DNA of 49,296 nucleotides from JAPUDQ01 sp964552765 (GCA_964552765.1 CAZKIA010000003.1:1-49296); one strand, 5' to 3'. Shown: positions 1 through 8,342, counted from the first letter of the stretch. A program made the numbers and translations. Notes: generated by a model not told the origin, from the sequence alone.

Positions 1-1
1 T

Positions 2-475
2 ATTCGCGTCAAAGGTGTTCGCTGGTTTACGAATCTTGACCATGGGCGACGTCATCAGCCGTTAAAACTCATGACGATGAGAGATAACTTGAAGTACAAC
101 AAGAAACTGGCAGGCAAGACTGAGTATGATCGTTATGATAATTACGATGCCATTGAGGTACCATTTACCAATGCAATTCCTGATGATTACGACGGTGTAA
201 TGGGTGTACCGATTAGTTTTTTAGACAAGTATAGTCCCGAGCAATTTGAGATACTGGGAATATCTAAAACGTGGTTTAACTTCGCCAACAAAATATATCC
301 TAGTCAAATTCAGGTTAGTAAAACCGGTATTGAAAGCACTGTATCAAAATTGAATGATGGAGTAACGCTGGAGTTGAAGCAGATACCAGATGGCAAAACA
401 TATTACAAAGTTGGCACAAAGAATTATGAGCAGCTATATGCAAGAATTTTTATCAAGCACAGAAAATCCACGTAG
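2..475 (+). CDS. EcoRI-type adenine-specific DNA methyltransferase, C-terminal part
   Basis: The frame is open from the window edge, so the start lies upstream. The product would transfer a methyl group from AdoMet to adenine in a short recognition site. The visible 157 residues contain WFTNLD, KYDNYDAI-like (RYDNYDAIEV), DYDGVMGVPISFLDKY and PEQFEI, which match in order the C-terminal third of M.EcoRI (WLTNLD, KYDNYDAINV, DYNGVMGVPITFL, PEQFEL). The NPPF catalytic motif would be upstream and is not visible. No restriction endonuclease is seen on this side. The final residues are a basic YARIFIKHRK tail, as in the family. The family call is strong; whether it is part of a restriction system or an orphan cannot be decided here. 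Confidence 0.88.
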   Translation: MRVKGVRWFTNLDHGRRHQPLKLMTMRDNLKYNKKLAGKTEYDRYDNYDAIEVPFTNAIPDDYDGVMGVPISFLDKYSPEQFEILGISKTWFNFANKIYPSQIQVSKTGIESTVSKLNDGVTLELKQIPDGKTYYKVGTKNYEQLYARIFIKHRKST

Positions 476-483
476 ATGAAGAT

Positions 484-657
484 ATGAGAATCAACACTCC
501 GTATTTTATGACAAATGAAGAGTGGTACCGTTACGACGTGGCGGAGTTTCGTATGAAGTTGACCGAGGCGGGCAAACAAATACCAGAAGTTGTGCAGAGT
601 TACGAGGAATTTTATAGTCCACTTACTGATGACGATGGCGAGATAGTCGATGCCTGA
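484..657 (+). CDS. small hypothetical protein, 57 aa
   Basis: A short acidic ORF begins 8 bases after the methyltransferase stop. It reads MRINTPYFMTNEEWYRYDVA at its start and ends in DDDGEIVDA. The Tyr/Glu-rich sequence and lack of rare codons suggest it is translated, probably coupled to the methyltransferase. An upstream ATG at 476 closes after three codons and is not used here. No family is recognised. It could be a specificity or solubility accessory of the methylase, or an unrelated ORFan; only the position supports the first idea. Confidence 0.5.
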   Translation: MRINTPYFMTNEEWYRYDVAEFRMKLTEAGKQIPEVVQSYEEFYSPLTDDDGEIVDA

Positions 658-674
658 TGGCTACAAATAGTAAC

Positions 675-708
675 GGGGCGTACTCTCGGGTAAATGAGAG
701 TACGCCCC
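675..708. terminator. strong 13-bp hairpin between convergent genes
   Basis: GGGGCGTACTCTC (675-687) pairs perfectly with GAGAGTACGCCCC (696-708) around an 8-nt loop. It lies between two convergent genes and probably ends transcription from both sides. Neither side has a long U-tract. Confidence 0.7.
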
Positions 709-728
709 TGGAGTGGATCAGCAGGTGA

Positions 729-1076
729 TTACCTGCTGATGGTGCAGTCGCGACAGCGCTCGTGAGCGCCGATGTCGCATGACTTGCAGTTGTCATCCGC
801 ACAACACTGGCCCGTAGATGGGCGAGTGGCTGGCGCGACCCGACTGTGACGGGGCGGGCGCCCCGGCGTGCCGAGTGGCGTGATGCTGAAGCGACGCCAT
901 TCCCAGCCGGTCGGCGGGGCATAGCCCAATGCCCGAAAGTACTGGTTGGCGATGAACGCTTGCATGCCCTTGTCGCCGTGGTTGGCGGCCGTCAGGTTGG
1001 GGATGATGACATTGAGGGTCGCTGTCTGGCGACCCGGGTATGAGACACGACATTGCTCTCGCAACTTCGTTGCCAC
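729..1076 (-). CDS. GC-rich small protein with Cys-rich C-terminus, 115 aa
   Basis: Unrecognised protein. The GTG start at 1076 follows GGAGG by 8 nt; an ATG three codons' width upstream is in another frame. Codons end mostly in C or G (GTC ATC ATC CCC AAC), unlike the neighbouring genes, which supports this frame over overlapping ones. The N-terminal part (about residues 20-65) looks globular (NVIIPNLTAANHGDKGMQAF). A Pro/Arg-rich linker follows, and the last 25 residues carry CC..C..C......C..C, which resembles a small zinc-binding cluster. It has its own near-consensus promoter and ends close to the hairpin at 675-708. This is cassette A of the GC-rich set described in the findings. Zinc binding is an inference from the cysteine spacing. 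Confidence 0.7.
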   Translation of the reverse strand: MATKLREQCRVSYPGRQTATLNVIIPNLTAANHGDKGMQAFIANQYFRALGYAPPTGWEWRRFSITPLGTPGRPPRHSRVAPATRPSTGQCCADDNCKSCDIGAHERCRDCTISR

Positions 1077-1129
1077 TCATACCACCTCCTCGTGCTAGAA
1101 GGGACAATACATGGAAGTGTATCTCTGTT

Positions 1130-1158
1130 ATTATATCACAAATAAATCAATATGTCCA
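1130..1158 (-). promoter_or_regulatory. sigma70-like promoter of the 729-1076 gene
   Basis: Minus strand: -35 TGGACA (1158-1153), 17-bp spacer, -10 TATAAT (1135-1130). This is one mismatch from consensus and gives a leader of about 45 nt. Confidence 0.7.
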
Positions 1159-1197
1159 TTATTTTAATAAATATGATAAGATAGATTTTGAGGAATA

Positions 1198-1731
1198 ATG
1201 AGTAATTTCGAAATATTTAACACAGACCATATTGCCAAGCTCGTAGAGCCCTATTTGCCAGGTGCTACTGAGCACATCACACCGATTGCGTATAAAACAG
1301 TGACACCTGATCTATTCTTATTATTGTTTCGCGTGTCGAATGCAGACGACAAAGAGCATTTTTTTGTTTCTGTACAGTATGACTATATAAATGAAGAGCA
1401 ACTTGTGAAGTTGATAGGTGACTGGCTAGGTGTCGAGCCGATACAATCTGTTGTAACGGCAGATTCTGACCATACCGCAGATAGGCAATTTGTCTCAGGC
1501 GTCGATGATATATACAAAGCCAAGCTTTTATTGATCCCGCGCCCAAAAGAGTTTGGATATTGGAGCGACTATATTACGGTGAATCGTAATGATGATCTCG
1601 ATAAAGTACTGAGTAACCTCACAGATGATCAACGCAGTGAAGTGAAGAAGTTACTTGTTACCGGCCCACCAGATCGAGTTATCAATGTATATAAATCTGA
1701 CAGCATATTTGAACTATTTTACGCCCCGTAG
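1198..1731 (+). CDS. hypothetical protein, 177 aa
   Basis: No family recognised. The ATG follows GAGG at a usable distance (TTGAGGAATAATG). The protein is acidic and soluble, with no signal peptide or membrane segment. Alternating hydrophobic strands (LFLLLFRVSNADDKEHFFVSVQYDY, quoted only in part as LFLLLFRVS) suggest a small alpha/beta fold. Codon use matches the surrounding low-GC native genes. It stands alone between the GC-rich cassette and the AbrB/HhH pair. Confidence 0.75.
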   Translation: MSNFEIFNTDHIAKLVEPYLPGATEHITPIAYKTVTPDLFLLLFRVSNADDKEHFFVSVQYDYINEEQLVKLIGDWLGVEPIQSVVTADSDHTADRQFVSGVDDIYKAKLLLIPRPKEFGYWSDYITVNRNDDLDKVLSNLTDDQRSEVKKLLVTGPPDRVINVYKSDSIFELFYAP

Positions 1732-1771
1732 ATATAAGCACATACCTTAACGATAATGCTATGATAGATAC

Positions 1772-1930
1772 ATGACAGTTAGGTTTATACAAAAGGTTAT
1801 CAAGACCGACGCAGGTATGGCGGTGATAATTCCCGAAGAGTATCTGCGCGAAATTGGCGTGACCGAGGGCGACGAAGTAGTAGTAACACTAACGCGTGTC
1901 GAGCCCGAAGGGGTTGCCGAGGTACTATAG
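1772..1930 (+). CDS. SpoVT/AbrB-type DNA-binding protein, 52 aa
   Basis: Small swapped-hairpin AbrB-like protein. The pattern KTDAGMAVIIPEEYLREIGV, followed by EGDEVVVTL, matches the core of the SpoVT-AbrB domain found in antitoxins such as MazE and in transition-state regulators. It ends one base before the GTG of the following HhH gene, so the two form an operon. A TATGAT box at 1760-1765 lies 6 nt before the ATG, so the message is probably leaderless. No toxin of a known type is adjacent. It may act as an autoregulator of the pair, which is an inference. Confidence 0.75.
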   Translation: MTVRFIQKVIKTDAGMAVIIPEEYLREIGVTEGDEVVVTLTRVEPEGVAEVL

Positions 1931-1931
1931 C

Positions 1932-2387
1932 GTGGCACGAGCCGCCAAGCCAAAGCCAACGCATCACCCCGAAGATTACGGGCTCGATGTGATGGACAAT
2001 GAGGATAATTTGTTTCGCTGGTTTTTGCTGGCGTATTTGCTCGGCAAGCCGATACAGTCGACCGTGGCGGTAAATACATGGAAGTTATTTGTTGAACGAG
2101 GCTACGATACGCCATGGGCTCTCAAGGATGCTCGCGAACACACATTGGCGTGGCTGCTCGTCGAGGGCAAATACACCCGCTACAACCACGTGATGGCGAA
2201 AGCACTCCATACCATGAGCACGCAGTTAATAGCCATGTACGATGGATCAATCTTACTGATGATCAACGCAAGTGAAACTGAAAAAGAATTTGCCAAACGA
2301 CTGCAGGAACTTCACGGTATCGGCCCCAAAACCGCCGAAATCATTATGCGTGAGACGGCGGAGTACTTTGCAAGACGTATCGAGTAA
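1932..2387 (+). CDS. small helix-hairpin-helix DNA glycosylase-like protein, 151 aa
   Basis: The GTG at 1932 directly follows the AbrB-like gene. Near the C-terminus is a clear helix-hairpin-helix, LHGIGPKTAEIIMRE, the DNA-binding hairpin of endonuclease III/HhH-GPD repair proteins. The preceding all-helical region (FRWFLLAYLLGKPIQSTVA) resembles the first helices of that fold. The protein is shorter than true endonuclease III (about 210 aa) and has no C-terminal 4Cys cluster. The usual catalytic Lys/Asp pair cannot be assigned with certainty. It may be a minimal glycosylase or a non-catalytic DNA-binding relative. Confidence 0.7.
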   Translation: MARAAKPKPTHHPEDYGLDVMDNEDNLFRWFLLAYLLGKPIQSTVAVNTWKLFVERGYDTPWALKDAREHTLAWLLVEGKYTRYNHVMAKALHTMSTQLIAMYDGSILLMINASETEKEFAKRLQELHGIGPKTAEIIMRETAEYFARRIE

Positions 2388-2454
2388 GGAGCGTTAGGTA
2401 AAACTAGTAAACAAAATGATAATGAAAATTATGAAAGTAAAGGATGATTATAAT

Positions 2455-3096
2455 ATGAACTATCCTGAAGTTAGAATAAAAAATGCATGGCTACTATACG
2501 ATGCAGCGTCGGTGCATTTGCATGAGCTATGGGCCAAAAAAGATGAGCATTTGGCAACAAAAGATGAAGTTGATACGTATGTCTCTGCCTATAAAAAAGC
2601 GTGGGAGCCTTATCAAGATAAGGTAATCCGAGGTATGTCAGATGGTATGGGCCTGGAGTTTCGGCAAAATATCATCGATGTTGGTATCGCACCGTGGTTT
2701 ATTGCATTTAGTGACCCGATGGTGATAGGCATTACGTATATGCCAGATCGATTTGTCGAAGTGCTGACGCACGAGATTATCCATCGATTATTGACGGACA
2801 ATACTCAGACAGCGTACGACACGCCATATGCTGATCATTGGAAGAAGCTATTTGGCGAGGAGCATTCGTTTAATGTGCTGATACATATTCCGGTGCATGC
2901 TATCTTGCAGTACGTCTTTGATGATGTACTAAACGAACCGCAACGCACCAAGAATGATCGTGCAAAGTGCAGTAAATGGCCCGACTACGATGCAGCATGG
3001 CAGTACGTTGAGAAGCATGGCTACCAGACAATCATTGCTCAGCTCAAAGAAAACTATGCTGAGCTTGCAGAAAAATCAGCTACAATAAAATCATGA
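2455..3096 (+). CDS. zincin-like putative metalloprotease, 213 aa
   Basis: A HEIIH motif at residues 106-110 (HExxH) is the zinc-binding signature of zincin metallopeptidases and follows a short hydrophobic strand (PDRFVEVLT). A second histidine-rich stretch downstream (HIPVHAIL) could supply a third ligand. There is no signal peptide, so a cytoplasmic location is likely. The start chosen is ATG 2455, preceded by AAAGGA; an in-frame ATG at 2416 has no clear ribosome site. The stop overlaps the next start as ATGA. The family is not recognised, and proteolysis is inferred from the motif only. Confidence 0.7.
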   Translation: MNYPEVRIKNAWLLYDAASVHLHELWAKKDEHLATKDEVDTYVSAYKKAWEPYQDKVIRGMSDGMGLEFRQNIIDVGIAPWFIAFSDPMVIGITYMPDRFVEVLTHEIIHRLLTDNTQTAYDTPYADHWKKLFGEEHSFNVLIHIPVHAILQYVFDDVLNEPQRTKNDRAKCSKWPDYDAAWQYVEKHGYQTIIAQLKENYAELAEKSATIKS

Positions 3097-3686
3097 AAAG
3101 CGAGATAGAAGCCAAGTTTCTGAATGTCGATCACGATGAGATTCGGGCCAAGTTGACGGCACTTGGGGCAGAGTGCGTGCAGCCGATGCGTCAGATGCGG
3201 CGGATGACATTTGAAAATCCTGCCATGAAAGCGCGAAATGGCTGGATACGTGTGCGCGACGAGGGTGATCGCACCACATTGAGCTACAAGCAGACTGATG
3301 CGTTGACAATTGATGGCACCAAAGAGACCGAAGTTACCGTGAGTAGCTTTGACGATATGATTGCGATCATGCAGCAATTTGATATGAACCACGGGTCGTT
3401 TCAGGAATCACGCCGTGAAACCTGGCGACTGGGTGATGCCGAGATCGTGCTTGATGAATGGCCATGGCTACACCCCTATATTGAGATTGAGGCAGAGACA
3501 AGCGAGCTGGTGCAGTCTACAGCTGAGCAATTGGGCTTTTCGATGGGCGATGCACTATATGGCGATGTGATGGTGGCGTATCGGGCGCAGTATCCGCACT
3601 TGAGCGAAACGGATACGGTGGGTGGTTTGTCCGAAGTGAAATTTGATACACCACTACCAGATATGATGAAGCCTCCAAAAACATGA
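3093..3686 (+). CDS. CYTH-domain protein (adenylate cyclase IV/thiamine triphosphatase superfamily)
   Basis: The N-terminal EIEAKF (residues 4-9) is the ExExK signature of CYTH enzymes, which bind triphosphates and divalent metals in a beta tunnel. Further charged strands (WIRVRDEGDRTTLSYK, ETEVTV, EIVLDEWP and YIEIEAE) follow in the family order. The length of 197 aa is typical. The substrate cannot be read from the sequence; inorganic triphosphatase, thiamine triphosphatase and class IV cyclase are all possible. It is translationally coupled to the upstream zincin gene through an ATGA overlap. Confidence 0.85.
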   Translation: MKSEIEAKFLNVDHDEIRAKLTALGAECVQPMRQMRRMTFENPAMKARNGWIRVRDEGDRTTLSYKQTDALTIDGTKETEVTVSSFDDMIAIMQQFDMNHGSFQESRRETWRLGDAEIVLDEWPWLHPYIEIEAETSELVQSTAEQLGFSMGDALYGDVMVAYRAQYPHLSETDTVGGLSEVKFDTPLPDMMKPPKT

Positions 3687-3725
3687 GCAGATTTGTCCGA
3701 AGTAGAGTAATATAGTCGTAAGATT

Positions 3726-5612
3726 ATGAGCAAACAAAAAGCATCAACTCACTCGCCAACGATTGGGGCACTAGGTGTTGTATTTGGCGATATTGGTACA
3801 AGTCCGCTCTATGCCATACCGGCGGCATTTTGGCTGGGGCATTTTGCGACGAATTCAGTCAATATACTCGGGATTGTGTCGCTGATACTGTGGTCGGTAA
3901 CGATTATCGTAACGATCAAATATATTGGGCTTATGATGCGTGCCAGCAACAACGGCGAGGGCGGCATCATGGCGCTGGTGGCGCTGATACGACGCGCCAT
4001 GAATGATGGTGGTAAACGCCAGGCCAAGCGCTGGGCGCTAGTAGGGTTAGTAGGAGTAGCGCTGTTTTATGGTGATAGCGTTATCACTCCAGCGATATCG
4101 GTGCTGTCGGCAGTTGAGGGACTGCAAGTAGCCTTGCCATCAATTGCTAGTTGGGTAGTGGCGATTTCGCTGATTGTGCTCACGGTATTGTTTGTCATAC
4201 AATCGCGCGGGACGGCACGGCTCGGGCAATGGTTTGGGCCGGTGATGGTGCTGTGGTTTGCTGTTACGGCCGTAGCAGGCGCGTGGGCAATTAGCCAACA
4301 CCCCGCGGTACTAGCTGCATTGTCGCCACTAGCCGCGCTGGATTTTATCGTGCAGTATCCGGCCAGTGCATTTGTAGCATTAGGCGCGGTGGTACTGTCG
4401 ATTACCGGTGCCGAAGCATTGTACGCCGACATGGGGCATTTTGGCAGAAAGCCGATTGTACGAAGTTGGTTTTTGCTGGTGTACCCAGCGCTTATCCTCA
4501 ACTATTTGGGGCAGGGAGCTTTTTTGCTGCAGCACCCTGATATTACGACGAATCTTTACTTTTGGTTGATACCCGATTGGGGGCAATTGGTTGTCGTGGT
4601 ACTCGCCACAGCAGCGACGTTGATCGCCTCGCAGTCGGTTATTGCTGGATCATTTTCACTCACACGTCAGGCGATGCAACTAGGCTACCTACCGCCACTG
4701 CGTATACGGCATACCTCGGAGAGTTCAGGGCAAATATATATCGCAGGACTGAACTGGATGATGTACCTCGCGGTGGTATTGCTGGTGGTGTCCTTTGGCT
4801 CGAGTTCGCGCCTGGCCGATGCTTTTGGTATGGCCGAAAGCGGCACATTGTTTGCCAGCACCATACTACTAATGGTAGTAGCACGCTATGTCTGGCCGCG
4901 CAAAAAAATGCTTATTTATATGCTTGGCGTGGTATTGGTAGGGCTTGAAGGGGCATTTGTTATCGCGTGTTCGGCAAAGTTTCTGCATGGAGCCTGGATA
5001 CCACTAGCGATTGCGGTAGTGGTGCTGGTAGTCATGACGACATGGGGGCGCGGCAAAGAACTGGTATCGCGCGAGCGTCGCCGACGTGAAGGGCCATTGC
5101 TCGACTACATCAATCAACTGGCCAATCGTAAAGACGTGGTGCGTACCAATAGCACCGCCATATATCTGGCGCACCACCCAGGCTACACGCCACTGGCACT
5201 TCGCGCTACAGTAGAGCGACTGCATGAACTCAGCCAATCGGTAGTGGTAGTGACAGTGCATATTGCTGATGTGCCGCATGTTGCAGCCGAAAAGCGCGCA
5301 GTAGTAAATGAACTTGGCAATCCGCGCGACGGTGTAGTGCAGGTTGAGCTAGGGTTTGGGTTTAACGAAGTGCCAAATGTACCACATGCATTAGCGCAAC
5401 TACTCGATACTGTCCCAGAGATGTCGATTGATCTTGATTCGGCAACATATTTTATCTCCGATAGCGATATCATGCTGGCCCGACAAGGTGCGCTTAACCG
5501 CTGGCGCGCCAAGCTCTTTGTGGGTCTCCATCGTATTTCCGCGCCATCACCAGAGTATTTTAGGCTTCCGCCCGATCAGACAATTGATATGGCTTCGTAC
5601 GTAACGATATAA
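3726..5612 (+). CDS. kup: KUP-family potassium transporter
   Basis: Inner-membrane K+ uptake protein, normally a K+/H+ symporter. The N-terminal signature GDIGTSPLYA (about residues 21-30) is diagnostic. About 12 membrane helices follow to residue ~450 (including GDSVITPAISVLSAVEGL and SITGAEALYADMGHFGRKPI), then a cytoplasmic C-terminal domain. The length of 628 aa is normal. A 12-base direct repeat, TTTGTCCGAAGT, occurs at 3626-3637 and 3692-3703 just upstream and might be regulatory. It is followed after 15 bases by a DUF2871 membrane protein. Confidence 0.96.
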   Translation: MSKQKASTHSPTIGALGVVFGDIGTSPLYAIPAAFWLGHFATNSVNILGIVSLILWSVTIIVTIKYIGLMMRASNNGEGGIMALVALIRRAMNDGGKRQAKRWALVGLVGVALFYGDSVITPAISVLSAVEGLQVALPSIASWVVAISLIVLTVLFVIQSRGTARLGQWFGPVMVLWFAVTAVAGAWAISQHPAVLAALSPLAALDFIVQYPASAFVALGAVVLSITGAEALYADMGHFGRKPIVRSWFLLVYPALILNYLGQGAFLLQHPDITTNLYFWLIPDWGQLVVVVLATAATLIASQSVIAGSFSLTRQAMQLGYLPPLRIRHTSESSGQIYIAGLNWMMYLAVVLLVVSFGSSSRLADAFGMAESGTLFASTILLMVVARYVWPRKKMLIYMLGVVLVGLEGAFVIACSAKFLHGAWIPLAIAVVVLVVMTTWGRGKELVSRERRRREGPLLDYINQLANRKDVVRTNSTAIYLAHHPGYTPLALRATVERLHELSQSVVVVTVHIADVPHVAAEKRAVVNELGNPRDGVVQVELGFGFNEVPNVPHALAQLLDTVPEMSIDLDSATYFISDSDIMLARQGALNRWRAKLFVGLHRISAPSPEYFRLPPDQTIDMASYVTI

Positions 5613-5627
5613 TAGGGGAGTAAGACT

Positions 5628-6038
5628 ATGAAAAAACTATATACAGCAGCCCTCATATACATGATCGCCGGCCTAAGTGCAGGCTTTGCGGTGCGAATAT
5701 ATGTCGATCAGATCATGAAGTATGAGGGTGAGACGCATCTGAGATTGCTGCATTTTCATATCCTGGTGCTCGGGATGATCATGATGTTGGTACTGATGGC
5801 GCTCGAAAAGACGCTGCAGATCAGTAAGGCACGACGATTTAACCTCTTCTTCTGGCATTACAATGGCGGCTTGGCGATGATGATTGTCATGATGACGGTG
5901 ATCGGTGTCATGCAAGTGCAGGGCCGCGAACCAAGTGAAATGATAAATGGTATATCAGGGTTGAGTCATATTATTATCACGGTTGGGTTGGGATTTTTGT
6001 TTAACGTACTGCACGAGAGGATTCACGCATCATCATGA
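5628..6038 (+). CDS. DUF2871 family membrane protein, 136 aa
   Basis: Four predicted membrane helices with the conserved start KKLYTAALIYMIAGLSAG and a histidine-rich segment between helices 1 and 2 (HLRLLHFHILVLGM), both typical of DUF2871. Conserved histidines in the membrane would suit heme or metal binding, but the function of the family is unknown. A GGGGAG ribosome site lies before the ATG. The stop overlaps the next start as ATGA. Confidence 0.8.
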   Translation: MKKLYTAALIYMIAGLSAGFAVRIYVDQIMKYEGETHLRLLHFHILVLGMIMMLVLMALEKTLQISKARRFNLFFWHYNGGLAMMIVMMTVIGVMQVQGREPSEMINGISGLSHIIITVGLGFLFNVLHERIHASS

Positions 6039-7024
6039 ACCAATTTAATTTTAGTCCGTTAACGAATCCAAAAGTAACGTGGCAAGAATTAAAATTCTAT
6101 GCGGGCAAATCAAATATGATAATGGCAAGTATAGCATCTGTTGTGGTATTCGGAGTTCTTGCTTTTATGTCATTCTCGATAGGTCTAGGGCGTTCGATAA
6201 CATTCACGCAACTACTCATTGCTGGGAGCATGCCTATCATGGTAGCAATTGTAGTATTGGCGATGATTTGGTATGTGATATATCGCGATGCTCGTCGCAA
6301 GGTACTTCTGAAGCATTTTGCTGATCAAAATGGGCTTGAGTTTACGTATAGCATACCGAATCCTGCATATCCAGGCATGTATTTTCAAGTAGGAGACAGC
6401 CAGCAACTATCAGAGTGTATCCGCACGAAAGATGGGGTTGAGATCGGGCATTATCACTATGAGACAGGGTCGGGTAGGAGCCGCCGGACTCATGACCTCG
6501 GTTATGCGCGATTTAAGTTGACGCGCAGACTGCCGCACATTGTACTCGATAGCAAAAAGAATAATCCGCTCGGATTTTCGAACCTACCCGAGACGTTTTC
6601 GCGTGATCAGAAGTTGTCACTCGAGGGTGATTTTGACAAACACTACACGCTGTATGCTCCGAAAGAATATGAGCGTGATGTGTTGTATATTTTTCCACCA
6701 AATGTCATGCAGGTATTTATCGATGCCCAAAAAGCTGTAGATATTGAGATCATCGATAATGAGCTTTATATCTACTCCATGCAACTATCTGACATCACGA
6801 AGCCAGAAACATTTCGGCAGCTGATGGATCTCGTAGAGCTTCTTGGGCAGAAAGTTGAGCGGTCGTCTGATCGCTACAGTGATGAGCGTATCGGGCAGTT
6901 CTCGGCCAATATTGTGGCACAGCCTGGTCAGCGGCTAAAGACATCGGTGAGTATCGTGACGATTATTGTGATAGCATACTTTATCCTCAATATCGTATTA
7001 AATATTTTTTCCGTGTCTCGATAA
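6035..7024 (+). CDS. conserved-type membrane protein of unknown function, 329 aa
   Basis: Two N-terminal membrane helices (about residues 32-52 and 62-84), a large soluble domain, and one C-terminal helix (about residues 303-325). The central part contains a TYSIPNPAYPGMYFQVGDSQ segment and LSLEGDFDKHYTLYAPKEYE, which read as a beta-rich domain. DUF3137-like sensor proteins have a comparable layout, but I cannot confirm the family. It is coupled to the DUF2871 gene by an ATGA overlap. Confidence 0.75.
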   Translation: MNQFNFSPLTNPKVTWQELKFYAGKSNMIMASIASVVVFGVLAFMSFSIGLGRSITFTQLLIAGSMPIMVAIVVLAMIWYVIYRDARRKVLLKHFADQNGLEFTYSIPNPAYPGMYFQVGDSQQLSECIRTKDGVEIGHYHYETGSGRSRRTHDLGYARFKLTRRLPHIVLDSKKNNPLGFSNLPETFSRDQKLSLEGDFDKHYTLYAPKEYERDVLYIFPPNVMQVFIDAQKAVDIEIIDNELYIYSMQLSDITKPETFRQLMDLVELLGQKVERSSDRYSDERIGQFSANIVAQPGQRLKTSVSIVTIIVIAYFILNIVLNIFSVSR

Positions 7025-7065
7025 TGCGGAGATAAAGTAAAACGTAATTCGAAAAAGGAGCAGGT

Positions 7066-7638
7066 ATGGGATTTTGGCAAGGACTAGGTAGGATGATAGC
7101 CGGCGAGCCGGTGTATCAGGCGTCTGATAAACCGCGTGAAGACGGCGACAAGGCAGATCGTGTTGATTGGCAAGAAAGTGTATTGCCAGATGATAGCGAT
7201 CATGCGCAGCCAGGTGACGATGCACCTCAAGATGTTCCGCCACCTGTGAACGATCCGTATCATGACGACAGTGGGCAAAAGATTATACCCGAAGTCAGTG
7301 TTGGGCGGTGTGAGACACATGTCAGTGGCGACACGATAGAGCTTTGGATTGTTATCAAAAATGATTCAGCATTTGAAATTATGCTCGAGAAAATTGTCAT
7401 ATTCGGCACGACGATGCAATTGAATCGGTTTATGAAGCCAGGCGAAGATCGTGAGATGATGGTGTATCGCGGGCGACCTCTCAAGAATGGTTCGTACACC
7501 AAAGCACAAATAATGTACAAGCTCGCGGAAACAGGTGATTATTTTTGTGCTGATCAGGAAATTCGTTATACGGTGGAGCATGATGGTGACTATGTGGTCG
7601 ATGAGATGCATCTGATACGGCCGATACATGATCGATAG
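7066..7638 (+). CDS. hypothetical protein with disordered N-terminus, 190 aa
   Basis: The first ~75 residues are rich in Asp, Pro and Gln (DDSDHAQPGDDAPQDVPPP) and likely disordered. The rest forms alternating strands (ETHVSGDTIELWIVIKNDS) ending near LIRPIHDR, which could be an immunoglobulin-like or C2-like beta sandwich. No signal peptide. AAAGGAGCAGGTATG gives a clear ribosome site. Function unknown. Confidence 0.7.
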   Translation: MGFWQGLGRMIAGEPVYQASDKPREDGDKADRVDWQESVLPDDSDHAQPGDDAPQDVPPPVNDPYHDDSGQKIIPEVSVGRCETHVSGDTIELWIVIKNDSAFEIMLEKIVIFGTTMQLNRFMKPGEDREMMVYRGRPLKNGSYTKAQIMYKLAETGDYFCADQEIRYTVEHDGDYVVDEMHLIRPIHDR

Positions 7639-7725
7639 TCCGTAGTTGGAGCGAACGACGTAATCTCTCTTCACAAAACAATGAAAATATGCTATCGTTA
7701 GCTACAATTAATAGGAGTAATTTCA

Positions 7726-8268
7726 ATGGCACAGTCATCACGACGGTCAACTGCCCGCGCTGCTAATACAGATACGGTAACAACTAAGGGTGAGCAAAAA
7801 GGTATGTTCCTCAGAGGAGCCGATTACCTATTGTCACGTCTACCATTTACAAAGTACAAATACCAAAACTGGTCAAACACGAAGCGAATCGTTGTCGGCT
7901 ACTTGCTGTGGCTCGTTGTCCTGCCAGTGATCCCACTAGCGATCATGATAATCATGTATGTTCGTGACCCAGAAGGGTTTAAGAAGAGTCCAGCTTTTGC
8001 TCTGCTGAGTGTTATTACGGTTGCATGGTTCGGTCTTGGCCTTGGCTATGTCAACACGCAAGTACCTGTCGATAGCACCGATGGACAGGTGAGCAACGGT
8101 GCATTGCAAAATGTCAAAGACCGTGCCACTAGTGAACCTACCAAGGGTCGTCAGTTTGTGAACTGTACGGAAGCGTTTAACGCGGGCGTGTTTAACATTG
8201 CAAAATCTGACCCATCATATCAGGCCAAGCTTGACCGCGATGGCGACGGTATCGCCTGCGAACGCTAA
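7726..8268 (+). CDS. membrane protein with C-terminal excalibur calcium-binding domain, 180 aa
   Basis: Two hydrophobic segments (about residues 63-83 and 91-110) are followed by an extracytoplasmic linker and a final ~40-residue excalibur domain. That domain has Cys at NCTEAF and the DRDGDGIACE calcium-loop signature with the partner Cys. Excalibur domains are typical of cell-surface proteins and nucleases. Here the domain is tethered by the membrane segments and there is no nuclease domain. AGGAG precedes the ATG, and a hairpin terminator follows at 8299. Confidence 0.85.
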   Translation: MAQSSRRSTARAANTDTVTTKGEQKGMFLRGADYLLSRLPFTKYKYQNWSNTKRIVVGYLLWLVVLPVIPLAIMIIMYVRDPEGFKKSPAFALLSVITVAWFGLGLGYVNTQVPVDSTDGQVSNGALQNVKDRATSEPTKGRQFVNCTEAFNAGVFNIAKSDPSYQAKLDRDGDGIACER

Positions 8269-8298
8269 AAAGTATCGCATCTCATATCTTGTAGTAAT

Positions 8299-8329
8299 AA
8301 GTACTCTGCAGTTTACCTGCGGAGTACTT
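8299..8329 (+). terminator. hairpin after the excalibur gene, abutting the next promoter
   Basis: AAGTACTCTGCAG pairs with CTGCGGAGTACTT around TTTAC (13 bp, one G-T). It runs directly into TACAAT (8330-8335), the -10 box of the following helicase gene. Confidence 0.7.
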
Positions 8330-8342
8330 TACAATAGGAGTA

